Assembly: GCF_947381555.1 (NCBI RefSeq)
Contig: NZ_CANCWQ010000006.1
Coordinates: 18,002 to 82,001 of the forward strand
Origin: Limosilactobacillus pulli
GTDB lineage: Bacteria; Bacillota; Bacilli; Lactobacillales; Lactobacillaceae
DNA: 64,000 nucleotides
Direction of reading: 5' to 3'
This document shows, piece after piece, positions 32,192 through 42,254 of the stretch (position 1 is its first letter; every line of letters begins with the position of its first letter). The translations under genes and the position numbers were made by a program. Under the pieces are notes generated by a model that worked only from the letters and a program-made list of their open reading frames with translations, did no database searches and was not told the origin of the DNA.

Positions 32192-32755
32192 ATGGCTGAT
32201 GGTAAACAAATCCTAGCAGAAGCTAAAGAAAAGATGAATAAGTCCGGTGACGCACTGCGCCGGTCTTTGGCTGACATTCGGGCTGGTCGTGCCAATGCTA
32301 GTCTGTTAAACTCGGTTAAGGTTGAATACTATGGCGTGCCAACGCCTTTGAACCAAGTAGCCTCGATTACGATTCCAGAGGCACGGCAACTGCTGATCTC
32401 ACCATATGACGAAAGTCTGCTGGATGAGATTGAAAAGGCTATCTACGCTTCTAACCTGGGCTTGACGCCTCAAAACGATGGTTCCGCAATTCGGCTGGTG
32501 ATCCCACAACTGACTGAAGAACGGCGTAAGGAACTGGTTAAGCAGGTTAAGGCTGAACTGGAAAAGGCCAAGGTTGCGGTCCGCAACGTACGGCGGGAAG
32601 CCATGGATGACCTGAAGAAGGGCAACAAGAACGGCGACTTTAACGATGATGAATTCCACAAGCTGGAAGACAAGGTTCAAAAAGAAACCGATGAAGGAAT
32701 CAAGAACCTGGAAAAGATTGCCGACGAAAAAGAAAAAGAACTGCTGGAAGGCTAA
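32192..32755 (+). CDS. frr: Ribosome recycling factor
   Basis: It splits post-termination ribosomes together with EF-G. The 187 residues show the family pattern: LRRSLADIRAGRANASLL at the N-terminus, LNQVASITIPEARQLLISPYD in the second domain and VRNVRREAMDDLKK in the long helix. It directly follows pyrH. A terminator closes the unit. Confidence 0.98.
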   Translation: MADGKQILAEAKEKMNKSGDALRRSLADIRAGRANASLLNSVKVEYYGVPTPLNQVASITIPEARQLLISPYDESLLDEIEKAIYASNLGLTPQNDGSAIRLVIPQLTEERRKELVKQVKAELEKAKVAVRNVRREAMDDLKKGNKNGDFNDDEFHKLEDKVQKETDEGIKNLEKIADEKEKELLEG

Positions 32756-32777
32756 GTTCTATATTCTAACTCAAAAG

Positions 32778-32811
32778 AGAAATCAACGTGCGTGGCGTTG
32801 GTTTCTTTTTA
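32778..32811 (+). terminator. Terminator of pyrH-frr
   Basis: An 11-bp stem AGAAATCAACG / CGTTGGTTTCT (one G-T pair) followed by T-rich sequence. Confidence 0.8.
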
Positions 32812-32955
32812 TTTTTTACTGAGGACCGTGCCAGCCATACTAAAATCTAGCTTAATATTATGCATAGTTGGCGACAAATGTAGAGCCAGGCCTAGATTTC
32901 TGGTAAAATGAAAAGTGTTGCAATTAAAAAACAATGCGGAAATGGAGGGTTGTTC

Positions 32956-33720
32956 TTGTTTAACAAGAATCACCAGGCGGCAGATGAGCCGCAATTGGAT
33001 ATGTCCCGCATCCCAGCTCATGTTGCCATTATCATGGATGGCAATGGCCGCTGGGCGCAGGCGCGACACCTGCCTCGCGTGGCGGGTCACAAACAAGGCA
33101 TGCAGACGGTAAAAAAAGTTACGATTGCTGCCAGCGATCTTGGCGTAAAAGTGCTTTCGCTGTATGCTTTTTCAACGGAAAACTGGAAGCGGCCAGAGAG
33201 CGAAGTCAGCTACCTGATGGACTTGCCGATTCGCTTCTTTAATACGTTCGTGCCAGACCTGGTTAAGCATAATGTTAGGGTAACGGTTATGGGTGATATC
33301 ACCAGACTGCCAGAAAAAACGCAAAAAGTCGTTAATGATGCCATGGCTGATACCAAAGACTGTGACGGCATGATTCTAAACTTTGCGCTCAACTATGGGG
33401 CGCGTGATGAAATCAAGCGGGCCGTGCAGACAATTGCTCAACAGGCGGCAGCCGGCGAACTTGATCCTGCTTCCATCACTGAAGACACGATCAGCAGCCA
33501 TCTGATGTCAGCTCAGCTGGGCGAGTTTGCCGATCCTGATCTTTTGATTCGGACCAGCGGCGAAGAGCGGATCTCAAACTTTATGCTTTGGCAGATTGCC
33601 TACAGTGAGCTGCTGTTCGTACCAGAACACTGGCCAGACTTTGATGGCGAGACGCTTAAACGCTGCCTGATTGAATTTCAAGGGCGGCACCGTCGTTTTG
33701 GCGGTTTGGTAAATAAATAG
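32956..33720 (+). CDS. uppS: Isoprenyl transferase (undecaprenyl diphosphate synthase)
   Basis: It builds undecaprenyl diphosphate, the lipid carrier for peptidoglycan, from isopentenyl and farnesyl diphosphate, thus using the product of the mevalonate route. The 254-residue protein has the signature IIMDGNGRWAQAR, FALNYGARDEI and RTSGEERISNFMLWQ. The start is TTG 32956, 7 bases after GGAGG; an upstream in-frame ATG coincides with a -10-like GGTAAAATG and is unlikely. It leads the uppS-cdsA-rseP-proS-polC cluster. Confidence 0.95.
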   Translation: MFNKNHQAADEPQLDMSRIPAHVAIIMDGNGRWAQARHLPRVAGHKQGMQTVKKVTIAASDLGVKVLSLYAFSTENWKRPESEVSYLMDLPIRFFNTFVPDLVKHNVRVTVMGDITRLPEKTQKVVNDAMADTKDCDGMILNFALNYGARDEIKRAVQTIAQQAAAGELDPASITEDTISSHLMSAQLGEFADPDLLIRTSGEERISNFMLWQIAYSELLFVPEHWPDFDGETLKRCLIEFQGRHRRFGGLVNK

Positions 33721-33736
33721 AAACGGGTGAAGATTA

Positions 33737-34525
33737 GTGAAAACACGGATTATTACGGCAGTCGTTGCCTTGGCAATCTTTATTCCACTGATTGTCTATG
33801 GCAGCTGGCCATTAACGATTGCGGCAGTCGTCTTAGGGATGATTGCAATCGGTGAAATCCTCAGCATGAAAAAGATGTTTCTGACGTCTTTTCCAGCGAT
33901 CATCAGCTATATTGGCGTGGCAATCATGGTCCTGCCCAACAGCTGGCTGGACTTTTTGCCGAGTCATATTACGCGGCTGTTTGCCATGTACGTAATGGTG
34001 CTGCTTTTATTGCTGCATACGGTTGTGCATAAGCAGCGCTTTAGTTTTGACGATGCCGGGGTCTTGGCGTTGGGGATGCTGTATGTCGGCATTGGCTTTA
34101 ACAACTTCTTGGCAGCACGGGCCGTCAGCTTTACGACGCTTCTGTACGCCATGCTGATCGTCTGGCTGACTGACAGTGGCGCCTATCTGTTTGGCCGCAA
34201 GCTGGGCAAACACAAGCTGGCACCGCGCGTCAGTCCGAATAAAACCTGGGAAGGCTCGATCTGCGGTACGCTTTTGGCCACGGTGGTCTTAGCCGTTTAC
34301 CTCTACTTCTTCCCAGTTGGCTATCATAACTGGGGCTTGATGGTCTTCTTGACGCTGCTGCTTTCGATTTTGGGTCAGTTTGGTGATCTGGTTGAATCAG
34401 CACTCAAGCGATTCTACGGCGTTAAGGACTCCGGTAAGATCCTGCCTGGCCATGGTGGTATTTTGGACCGGTTTGACAGCATGCTGCTGGTCATGCCGGC
34501 CCTGTACCTGCTGGGGATTATCTAA
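33737..34525 (+). CDS. cdsA: Phosphatidate cytidylyltransferase
   Basis: It makes CDP-diacylglycerol from CTP and phosphatidic acid, at the membrane. The 262-residue protein has about seven helices and the family signature near the C-terminus, SALKRFYGVKDSGKILPGHGG, followed by ILDRFDSM. The GTG start has GGGTGAAGATTA upstream. It is 16 bases after uppS and 24 before rseP. Confidence 0.95.
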   Translation: MKTRIITAVVALAIFIPLIVYGSWPLTIAAVVLGMIAIGEILSMKKMFLTSFPAIISYIGVAIMVLPNSWLDFLPSHITRLFAMYVMVLLLLLHTVVHKQRFSFDDAGVLALGMLYVGIGFNNFLAARAVSFTTLLYAMLIVWLTDSGAYLFGRKLGKHKLAPRVSPNKTWEGSICGTLLATVVLAVYLYFFPVGYHNWGLMVFLTLLLSILGQFGDLVESALKRFYGVKDSGKILPGHGGILDRFDSMLLVMPALYLLGII

Positions 34526-34549
34526 GCTGGCCGAAAGGTAGGCGATTCT

Positions 34550-35824
34550 GTGATATTAACGATTATTACCTTTATTATTGTCTTTGGGCTGCTGGTTTTG
34601 GTTCACGAATATGGCCACTACTATTTTGCCAAGCGGGCCGGCATTCTGGTTCGTGAATTTTCGATTGGCATGGGTCCCAAGATCTGGTGGCATCGCAAAA
34701 ATGGCACGACTTATACGATCCGAATTCTGCCATTGGGCGGGTACGTTCGACTGGCAGGTGCCGATGAAGAAGATGAGGAGTCGCTGCGTCCCGGAACGCC
34801 GGTTTCCATTCAGCTTAACGACCAGCAAAAAGTTACCAGCATCAATACCAGTGACAAAAACACACTGTTTCAAGGGATTCCGCTGCAGCTGATCGATCAT
34901 GACCTAAACGAAGGCTTGTGGATCAAAGGCTACGTCAATGGTGATGAAAGTACGGTTAAGACCTATAGTGTCGATCATGATGCCACGATTATCGAAAATG
35001 ATGGCACCGTCGTTCAAATTGCTCCCAAAGATGTTCAGTTCCGTTCGGCCAGCCTGGGCAATCGGATGCTGACCAACTTTGCCGGACCATTTAACAACTT
35101 TTTGCTTTCATTGGTTGTCTTTATCATTTTGGGCTTTACGCTCAGCGGCATTCCAACCAACAGCAATCGGCTTGGTCAGGTGCAGACTGATTCCGTAGCA
35201 GCCAAAGCAGGCTTGAAGGCAGGCGATCGGATTACTGAGATCAATGGTCACCGAACCAAGAACTGGACGGCTTTGGCAACTAGAATCTCGGGCAATCCAG
35301 GCAAAAAGCTGACCGTTGAATACCAGCGCAATGGTCATACGTATACCACGACGATGACGCCTAAAAAAGTCAAGCAGGGCAATGAGACGGTTGGTCAAGT
35401 CGGTATTGTTGAAGAGCAAAAGACCGATGCCAAGTCGCGGATCACGTTTGGCTGGCAACGGTTCGTTCAGGCCGGTACTCTGATTTTCAGTGTGTTGGGG
35501 CACATGTTTACGCATGGCTTTAGCCTTAATGACTTGGGCGGGCCGGTTGCCATTTATGCCGGCACGTCGCAGGCCACGGCACTTGGGATCAACGGGGTGC
35601 TCAACTTCTTGGCCTTGTTATCGATTAACCTGGGGATCGTCAATTTACTGCCGATTCCTGCATTAGATGGTGGTAAGCTGTTATTAAACATCATCGAGGC
35701 GATTATCAGACGGCCGATTCCCGAAAAAGCAGAAGGCATCGTTACGATCATTGGCTTTGCCTTCTTGATGCTGTTGATGATTCTGGTTACTTGGAACGAT
35801 ATTCAACGCTACTTTATTCATTAA
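34550..35824 (+). CDS. rseP: RIP site-2 zinc metalloprotease
   Basis: An intramembrane protease (RseP/RasP/Eep) that cleaves anti-sigma factors, signal-peptide remnants or pheromone precursors. The 424-residue protein has the zinc motif VHEYGHYYFAKRAG near residue 18, a PDZ domain (about 205-290, GLKAGDRITEINGHRT) and the third ligand in NLLPIPALDGGKLL. The start codon is GTG at 34550. An insertion of about 60 residues sits between the first helix and the PDZ domain, as in other lactobacilli. Confidence 0.95.
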   Translation: MILTIITFIIVFGLLVLVHEYGHYYFAKRAGILVREFSIGMGPKIWWHRKNGTTYTIRILPLGGYVRLAGADEEDEESLRPGTPVSIQLNDQQKVTSINTSDKNTLFQGIPLQLIDHDLNEGLWIKGYVNGDESTVKTYSVDHDATIIENDGTVVQIAPKDVQFRSASLGNRMLTNFAGPFNNFLLSLVVFIILGFTLSGIPTNSNRLGQVQTDSVAAKAGLKAGDRITEINGHRTKNWTALATRISGNPGKKLTVEYQRNGHTYTTTMTPKKVKQGNETVGQVGIVEEQKTDAKSRITFGWQRFVQAGTLIFSVLGHMFTHGFSLNDLGGPVAIYAGTSQATALGINGVLNFLALLSINLGIVNLLPIPALDGGKLLLNIIEAIIRRPIPEKAEGIVTIIGFAFLMLLMILVTWNDIQRYFIH

Positions 35825-35875
35825 AATTTCTGGCTCCGTTTCATGAAGCCGTTCAAAGGAGTATTTTTTTAAATT

Positions 35876-37618
35876 ATGAAGCAATCAAAGATTTTGATTC
35901 CTACCAAAAAAGAAGCACCAGCTGATGCTGAAGCGCTCAGCCATAAGATGATGGTGCGCGCCGGCTACATCTATCAAGTCTCGGCCGGGGTCTGGGCATA
36001 TCTGCCAATGGCCTACCGCGTGATTCGCAAGGTGGAAAACATCATTCGCGAAGAAATGGACAAAGCCGGTGCGGTTGAAATGATGATGCCAGCACTTTTG
36101 CCAGCCGACCTGTGGAAAAAGTCGGGCCGTTACGAAAGCTATGGGGATAACCTGTTTAAGCTCAAGGACCGCCGCGATCGTGAATTTATCCTGGGACCTA
36201 CGCATGAAGAAACGGTTACCAGCATTCTGCGTGACAGTGTCCAATCATACAAGAAGCTGCCATTGGTTGTTTACCAATTGCAAGACAAATTCCGTGATGA
36301 AGATCGGCCACGCTATGGTATCTTACGGGGCAAGGAATTTGAGATGCTGGACGGCTATTCATTCTCAGCTGATCAAGCCGGTCTGGATGAAGCCTACAAT
36401 CTGCAGGCACAGGCTTATCGCAACATCTTTGATCGCATTGGGCTGGACTACAAGGTAATCTTAGCCGACTCTGGTACGATGGGCGGCAAGAACTCACAAG
36501 AATTCTCCGCACCAGCTGAAGTGGGTGAAGACACGATTGCTTACACGGATGGTACCTACGCAGCCAACTTGGAAAAGGCGACGAGCAAGTTTGCTGGCGT
36601 TCAACAGACCGATGCGCCGGCTGAACTTACCAAGCAGCCAACGCCAGGTGCTCACAGTGTTGACGAGGCGGCTGAAAGCCTGAGGATGGAAAGCAGCCAG
36701 ATCATCAAGTCCATGCTGTACATGGCTAAGATGGATGAAGAAGAAACGGTACCAGTGCTGGTATTGATGCGCGGCAATGACGAAGTTAACGAAACCAAAG
36801 TCGAAAACGCGTTGGACTGTGAAGAACTCAGTCTGGCCACTGAAGAAGATGCTGAAAAATACTTGGGTGCTCACCCTGGTTCACTGGGGCCAGTTGGTGT
36901 TGGTGAAGAAGTGAAGATCTTAGCCGACAACTACGTCAAGGTATTGGTCAACATGGCTTGCGGTGCCAATGACGATGGCTTCCACTACGTCAATGCCAAC
37001 CTCGATCGCGACTTCCGTGTTGATGAGTTTGGCGATTTCCGTAACGTTCAAGAAGGCGAAATTGCACCAGACGGTCAGCCAATCAAGTTTACGCGTGGGA
37101 TCGAATTGGGTCACATCTTCAAGCTGGGGACGCACTACTCCAAGATTCTTGGTGCTCAAGTGCTGGATCAAAATGGTCGTCAAACCGACATGGTAATGGG
37201 CTGCTACGGGATCGGAGTTTCCCGGCTGCTGTCAGCAGTTGCTGAACAAACGGCCGATGAACACGGTTTGGCCTGGCCAGACAGCATCGCACCATTTGAC
37301 GTGCATGTGATCCCAGTCAATGCCAAAAACGATGAACAGATGCAGATGGCCGAAAGCATCACCAAAACTTTGGAAGCAGCCGGCTATGAAGTGCTGCTCG
37401 ACGATCGTAAGGAACGGGTCGGCGTCAAGTTTGCCGATGCCGATCTGATTGGTCTGCCGCTGCGGATCACGGTCGGCAAGAAGGCCAGCGAAGGCATCGT
37501 TGAAGTCAAGATCCGTAAGACTGGCGAAACGATCGAAATCAAGCAAGAAGAAGTCGAAAACACGGTTGGCATTTTGCTCAAGCAATTGATGCCAAATACT
37601 GAAACCGCCGCTGAATAA
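35876..37618 (+). CDS. proS: Prolyl-tRNA synthetase
   Basis: A class II synthetase of the bacterial type, 580 residues, charging tRNA-Pro. Motif 2 is FRDEDRPRYGILRGKEFEM, motif 3 lies near GCYGIGVSRLLSAV, and an editing domain is inserted at about 225-400 (LGAHPGSLGPVGV). The anticodon-binding domain forms the C-terminus. AAAGGAGTATTTTTTTAAATT precedes the ATG. It lies between rseP and polC in the conserved cluster. Confidence 0.97.
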   Translation: MKQSKILIPTKKEAPADAEALSHKMMVRAGYIYQVSAGVWAYLPMAYRVIRKVENIIREEMDKAGAVEMMMPALLPADLWKKSGRYESYGDNLFKLKDRRDREFILGPTHEETVTSILRDSVQSYKKLPLVVYQLQDKFRDEDRPRYGILRGKEFEMLDGYSFSADQAGLDEAYNLQAQAYRNIFDRIGLDYKVILADSGTMGGKNSQEFSAPAEVGEDTIAYTDGTYAANLEKATSKFAGVQQTDAPAELTKQPTPGAHSVDEAAESLRMESSQIIKSMLYMAKMDEEETVPVLVLMRGNDEVNETKVENALDCEELSLATEEDAEKYLGAHPGSLGPVGVGEEVKILADNYVKVLVNMACGANDDGFHYVNANLDRDFRVDEFGDFRNVQEGEIAPDGQPIKFTRGIELGHIFKLGTHYSKILGAQVLDQNGRQTDMVMGCYGIGVSRLLSAVAEQTADEHGLAWPDSIAPFDVHVIPVNAKNDEQMQMAESITKTLEAAGYEVLLDDRKERVGVKFADADLIGLPLRITVGKKASEGIVEVKIRKTGETIEIKQEEVENTVGILLKQLMPNTETAAE

Positions 37619-37639
37619 ATTTTGAGCGACAGACTTTAC

Positions 37640-37688
37640 AAAAAGTGGTTTGAAGGTAGAATAGATTCTGCTTTTAGCCGCTTTTTTT
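37640..37688 (+). terminator. Weak terminator between proS and polC
   Basis: AAAAAGTGG can pair with CCGCTTTTTTT across a loop of about 29 bases. The long loop makes it a modest call. Confidence 0.4.
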
Positions 37689-37712
37689 AATGAATGAGAG
37701 AGGAGCATTGGA

Positions 37713-40700
37713 GTGGAGTTATCACGACACGAGCTGTTTGAGCATCTGTTGGATCAACTAAAGATGGATAAAAATGATCCGGCCTTTAAGGATGGCAAGA
37801 TCAAGCAGGTAATCGTTCACCGCAAGTCCAAATGCTGGGAATTTGACATTGTATTGCGCAAGGTCATGCCTTATGCATTATTCCGGCAGTTCATCTCGGC
37901 TTTGCAGATGAGCTTTAGCCAGCTGGCCGGCGTTAATGCCAAAGTCAGGATCGTTACGCCAACCGATGAATTGGATGGCAAGGCAGTTGTTGACTACTGG
38001 TCATACGTGGTTGATGCCGAAGTCGGCGAATCGCCAATGGCACGCGAGGTCTGTTCAAAAACGATCCCCGAAGTCGATGGCAATCGCGTTCAGCTGCTGT
38101 TGGAAAACGAAGCCATCAAGGACTTTTTCGTTAAGAATCTGCTGAGTGCGATTGAAGAAGGCTATCAAAAAGTCGGTTTTCCACAGTTTCGAATTCATCC
38201 CTTAGTCGATCAGTCGGCTTCTGAACAAAAAATCAAAGAGCTCAAGGCCAAACAGCAGCAACAAGACCAAGAGCTGGTAAAAAAGGCTATGGAACGACTG
38301 CAGCAGCAAAAGGCCGAAAAAAAGCAGCAGGATAATTCGCTGCCTGACCTGGGTGATGGTCCGTTGGTGATTGGCAAGCCGATCAATCCCAAGGAACCGG
38401 TTCGGCGGATGGCTGAGATCACGGAAGAAGAGCGCAACGTGGTCGTTGAAGGATACGTGTTCTCCAAAGAAGTCCGTGAGCTGCGCAGTGGTCGCCAGCT
38501 GCTGATCTTAGAGGTAACCGACTACACATCATCATTTGCAATCAAGAAATTTTCCAACAACAAAGAAGACGAGGCCAAGTTTGCGGCGATCAAGGAAGGC
38601 GAATGGATCAAGGCACGCGGCCCGGTTCAAGAAGACACTTACATGCGTGATTTGACGATCATGGCCTATGCGATTCAACAAGTCAGCCATCCTGCCAGAA
38701 AAGACAACGCGGAAGGTGAAAAGCGCGTTGAATTGCATCTGCATACCACGATGAGTACGATGGATGCCACCAACTCAATTTCCGACTACATCAAACAGGC
38801 CGAAAAATGGGGGATGAAGGCCATTGCCGTAACCGATCATGCTGGCGTGCAGGCCTTCCCCGAGGCGTTTAACGCCAGCCATGACAAAAAAGGCAATGCC
38901 AAGATCAAGATTTTATATGGTGTGGAAGCCAATGTCGTTGACGATGGGATTCCTTTGGTCTACAACGAAAACCACGATGAGCTTTTAGGCAACACGTATG
39001 TCATCTTTGACGTGGAAACAACGGGGCTTTCAGCGATCTATGATAAGGTGATTCAATTATCGGCCGTCAAGATGCGTGATGGTGAGGTATTAGACTCGTT
39101 TAACCAGTTTATCGATCCGGGCTTCCCGCTTTCTGAACAAACCAAGGAACTGACCAAGATTACTGACGAAGACGTTAAGGGATCCAAGTCGGAAACCGAA
39201 GTCTTTCAAATGTTCCAAGACTTTTGTGCGGGCTGCCTGCTGGCTGGACACAACGTCAGCTTTGATATGGGCTTTTTGAATACCGGCTATGAGCGTGATG
39301 GCTTGCCACGGATTACAGCTCCGGTGATCGATACTTTGCCATTGGCGCGCTTTTTACACCCAGAAATGCACCGGTTTACGCTGGATACTTTGAGCCGTAA
39401 GTTTAAGGTTGGACTTGATCACCACCACCGGGCCGACCATGATGCCGAGGCAACGGGACACTTGCTGCACATCTTTTTAAGAGATGCTGAAAAGCGCTAC
39501 GATGCCAAGTACGTAGATGATTTGAACAAGCATATTTCGGATAATGGCGCTTATCGTCATGGGCGGCCGTTTCATGCGACGATCTTTGCTCAGAATCGTG
39601 ATGGCTTAAAGAATCTCTACAAACTGGTCTCTTTGGCCAACGTTAAGTACTTTTACCGAGTACCACGGATTCCGCGTAGCGTGTTGGATCATTACCGCGA
39701 TGGACTTTTGATTGGGACGGCCTGCTCAAGAGGCGAAGTTTTTACCGCCATGATGGAAAAAGGCTACACGGATGCCAAGCAAAAAGCACAATACTATGAC
39801 TTTATTGAGGTTCAGCCCAAGCCAAACTACGCGCCTTTGATTGAACAGCAGATTATCTCAAACACCGCGCATCTGGAAGACATCATCAAAAATATGGTCA
39901 AATTGGGTGCCGACCTGGATAAGCCGGTGGTGGCAACGGGTGATGCACACTATCTCAATCCAGAAGACAAGATCTATCGCCACATTTTGATCAACTCGCA
40001 AGGTGGCGCCAACCCACTCAATCGGACCCGTCGGCCAGACGTACCATTTAGAACGACTGATGACATGCTCAAGCAGTTTGCCTTTTTAGGTGAAGAAAAG
40101 GCCCACGAGATTGTCGTGAAAAACACCAATCGCTTGGCCGACTCAATTGAAGAAATGCGGCCAGTGCAAGATTCGCTGCACACACCGAACATGAAGGGCG
40201 CCAATGAAGAATTGGCCAAGCGGACCTGGGATACCGCGCATGCCTGGTATGGCGATCCATTGCCAAAGCTGGTTAAGGATCGTGTCGAATTGGAATTAAA
40301 TTCGATCATCGGCAACGGGTACGCAGTTATCTATCTGATTGCCCAGCGCCTGGTAGCCAAGTCCAATAAAGACGGTTATCTGGTTGGCTCGCGTGGTTCG
40401 GTTGGATCATCAGTCGTGGCCAACCTGGCCGGAATTACCGAGGTTAACGCCTTTCCGCCGCATTATCGCTGTCCCAACTGTCAATACAGCCACTTCTACA
40501 CAAAAGGTGAGTACAGCTCGGGCTTTGATATGCCAGATAAGGACTGCCCTAAATGTGGGACTTTGATGATTAAAGACGGTCATGACATTCCGTTCCAGAC
40601 TTTCCTTGGCTTTAAGGGTAATAAGGTTCCCGATATCGATCTGAACTTTTCTGGCGACTACCAGCCGATCGCGCATAACTACATGAAGGTGCTCTTTGGT

Positions 40701-42050
40701 GAAAAGAACGTTTATCGGGCCGGGACGATCGGTACGGTGGCCGACAAGACGGCTTATGGCTACGTCAAGGCCTTTGAACGCGATACTGAGCAGCAGTTCC
40801 GTGGTGCCGAAGAGGATCGCCTGGCCAAAGGTGCAACCGGCGTTAAGCGGACGACCGGTCAGCACCCAGCCGGAATTATTATCGTACCGGATGACATGAG
40901 CATCTATGACTTTACGCCGGTGCAGTATCCAGCTGATGATCAAAACGCAGCCTGGGAGACGACACACTTTGATTTCCATTCAATTCACGACAACATTTTG
41001 AAGATGGATATTTTGGGTCATGATGATCCAACCATGATTCGTTTTTTGCAAGACCTTTCTGGTGTCAATCCACAGACGATTCCAATGGATGATCCTGGGG
41101 TGATGAGTCTGTTTTCCAGTCCCGACATCTTGGGTGTTACTGAAGAACAGATTCAAAGTAAAACTGGGACCTTGGGATTGCCAGAATTCGGGACCCGCTT
41201 CGTACGGGGAATGCTGGACGATACGCACCCGAAGAACTACTCACAGCTGCTGCAGATCTCTGGCCTTTCTCATGGGACTGGCGTGTGGCTGGACAACGCT
41301 CAAGAACTGATCAAAAACGGTACTGCTACGATTGCCAACGTTATCGGTTGTCGTGACAACATCATGACCGACTTGATCCACTATGGCCTGGATTCAGAAA
41401 CGTCATTCCAGGTCATGGAGCACGTGCGTAAAGGGCGCGGGATTCCAGAAGAATGGCAAGAAAAGATGCTGCAGGCGGGCGTGCCACAATGGTATCTGGA
41501 TTCTTGTCTGAAGATCCAATACATGTTCCCACGGGCGCACGCGGCAGCTTATGTTTTGATGGCGCTGCGGATTGCCTACTTTAAGGTCTACTTTCCATTG
41601 GTATACTACGCCGCCTATTTCTCGGTGCGGGCCGATGACTTTGACGTAGTCGCCATGGCGCATGGTAAGGATGCCGTCAAGGCGCGCATGCAGCAGATCA
41701 ACGACCAGGGCAATGAAGCCAGTGCCAAGGATAAGAGTCTGCTGACGATTTTGGAATTGGCCAATGAAATGCTGGAACGCGGCTACAACTTTGAGATGGT
41801 TGATCTGAATCGTTCCGATGCTACGGACTGGCTGATTGATGGCAATTCATTGATTGCACCGTTTCGAGCTATTCCTGGACTGGGGGTCAACGTTGCCAAG
41901 CAGATCGTAGCCGCCCGGGCCCAGCGACCGTTCCTTTCCAAAGAAGATCTTTCCGAGCGCGGTAAGGTTTCACAGACTTTGATTGAGTTTATGACAGCCA
42001 ACCATGTCTTAGACGACTTGCCGGATGAAAATCAGCTTAGTCTGTTTTAA
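37713..42050 (+). CDS. polC: DNA polymerase III subunit alpha, Gram-positive type PolC
   Basis: The main replicative polymerase of low-GC Gram-positives, 1445 residues. In order: an N-terminal Pol III tau-binding-like region, an OB domain (VVEGYVFSKEVRELRSG at about 249), a PHP domain (ELHLHTTMSTMDATN) split by an inserted DEDDh 3'-5' exonuclease (YVIFDVETTGLS), the C-family palm with the DIDLNFSGDYQ motif, a Zn finger (CPNCQYSHF...CPKCGTLM) and a C-terminal helix-hairpin-helix. The GTG start follows GAGAGGAGCATTG. Complete. Confidence 0.98.
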   Translation: MELSRHELFEHLLDQLKMDKNDPAFKDGKIKQVIVHRKSKCWEFDIVLRKVMPYALFRQFISALQMSFSQLAGVNAKVRIVTPTDELDGKAVVDYWSYVVDAEVGESPMAREVCSKTIPEVDGNRVQLLLENEAIKDFFVKNLLSAIEEGYQKVGFPQFRIHPLVDQSASEQKIKELKAKQQQQDQELVKKAMERLQQQKAEKKQQDNSLPDLGDGPLVIGKPINPKEPVRRMAEITEEERNVVVEGYVFSKEVRELRSGRQLLILEVTDYTSSFAIKKFSNNKEDEAKFAAIKEGEWIKARGPVQEDTYMRDLTIMAYAIQQVSHPARKDNAEGEKRVELHLHTTMSTMDATNSISDYIKQAEKWGMKAIAVTDHAGVQAFPEAFNASHDKKGNAKIKILYGVEANVVDDGIPLVYNENHDELLGNTYVIFDVETTGLSAIYDKVIQLSAVKMRDGEVLDSFNQFIDPGFPLSEQTKELTKITDEDVKGSKSETEVFQMFQDFCAGCLLAGHNVSFDMGFLNTGYERDGLPRITAPVIDTLPLARFLHPEMHRFTLDTLSRKFKVGLDHHHRADHDAEATGHLLHIFLRDAEKRYDAKYVDDLNKHISDNGAYRHGRPFHATIFAQNRDGLKNLYKLVSLANVKYFYRVPRIPRSVLDHYRDGLLIGTACSRGEVFTAMMEKGYTDAKQKAQYYDFIEVQPKPNYAPLIEQQIISNTAHLEDIIKNMVKLGADLDKPVVATGDAHYLNPEDKIYRHILINSQGGANPLNRTRRPDVPFRTTDDMLKQFAFLGEEKAHEIVVKNTNRLADSIEEMRPVQDSLHTPNMKGANEELAKRTWDTAHAWYGDPLPKLVKDRVELELNSIIGNGYAVIYLIAQRLVAKSNKDGYLVGSRGSVGSSVVANLAGITEVNAFPPHYRCPNCQYSHFYTKGEYSSGFDMPDKDCPKCGTLMIKDGHDIPFQTFLGFKGNKVPDIDLNFSGDYQPIAHNYMKVLFGEKNVYRAGTIGTVADKTAYGYVKAFERDTEQQFRGAEEDRLAKGATGVKRTTGQHPAGIIIVPDDMSIYDFTPVQYPADDQNAAWETTHFDFHSIHDNILKMDILGHDDPTMIRFLQDLSGVNPQTIPMDDPGVMSLFSSPDILGVTEEQIQSKTGTLGLPEFGTRFVRGMLDDTHPKNYSQLLQISGLSHGTGVWLDNAQELIKNGTATIANVIGCRDNIMTDLIHYGLDSETSFQVMEHVRKGRGIPEEWQEKMLQAGVPQWYLDSCLKIQYMFPRAHAAAYVLMALRIAYFKVYFPLVYYAAYFSVRADDFDVVAMAHGKDAVKARMQQINDQGNEASAKDKSLLTILELANEMLERGYNFEMVDLNRSDATDWLIDGNSLIAPFRAIPGLGVNVAKQIVAARAQRPFLSKEDLSERGKVSQTLIEFMTANHVLDDLPDENQLSLF

Positions 42051-42147
42051 GCCACGTGTTAAGATGCCTTGTTTGTAGCTTGGCTGGTCATATTTGTTAC
42101 GTTATCAGTCTGACTTTATCCAATTAGCAGTCAAATTCCGCTCATGG

Positions 42148-42176
42148 TTGCTAAGTGAAAACAAAGATGCTATACT
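42148..42176 (+). promoter_or_regulatory. Promoter of the rimP-nusA-infB operon
   Basis: TTGCTA (42148-42153), 17 bp, TATACT (42171-42176). Confidence 0.7.
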
Positions 42177-42200
42177 GTCAATAGTGAATAACTCGTTAGG

Positions 42201-42229
42201 GAGTGAGCAGCAATGCTCGCTCTTTTTAT
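42201..42229 (+). terminator. Attenuator hairpin in the rimP leader
   Basis: GAGTGAGC / GCTCGCTC followed by TTTTTATT lies between the promoter and rimP. A terminator in the leader of the operon that encodes NusA fits autoregulation by NusA, though this is inferred. Confidence 0.65.
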
Positions 42230-42254
42230 TGCAATGAAATTGGAGGTGGCGGAT

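Noticed and set aside
36500..37000. The long middle region of proS as a gene fusion
   Set aside because: It is the standard editing domain of bacterial-type prolyl-tRNA synthetase.
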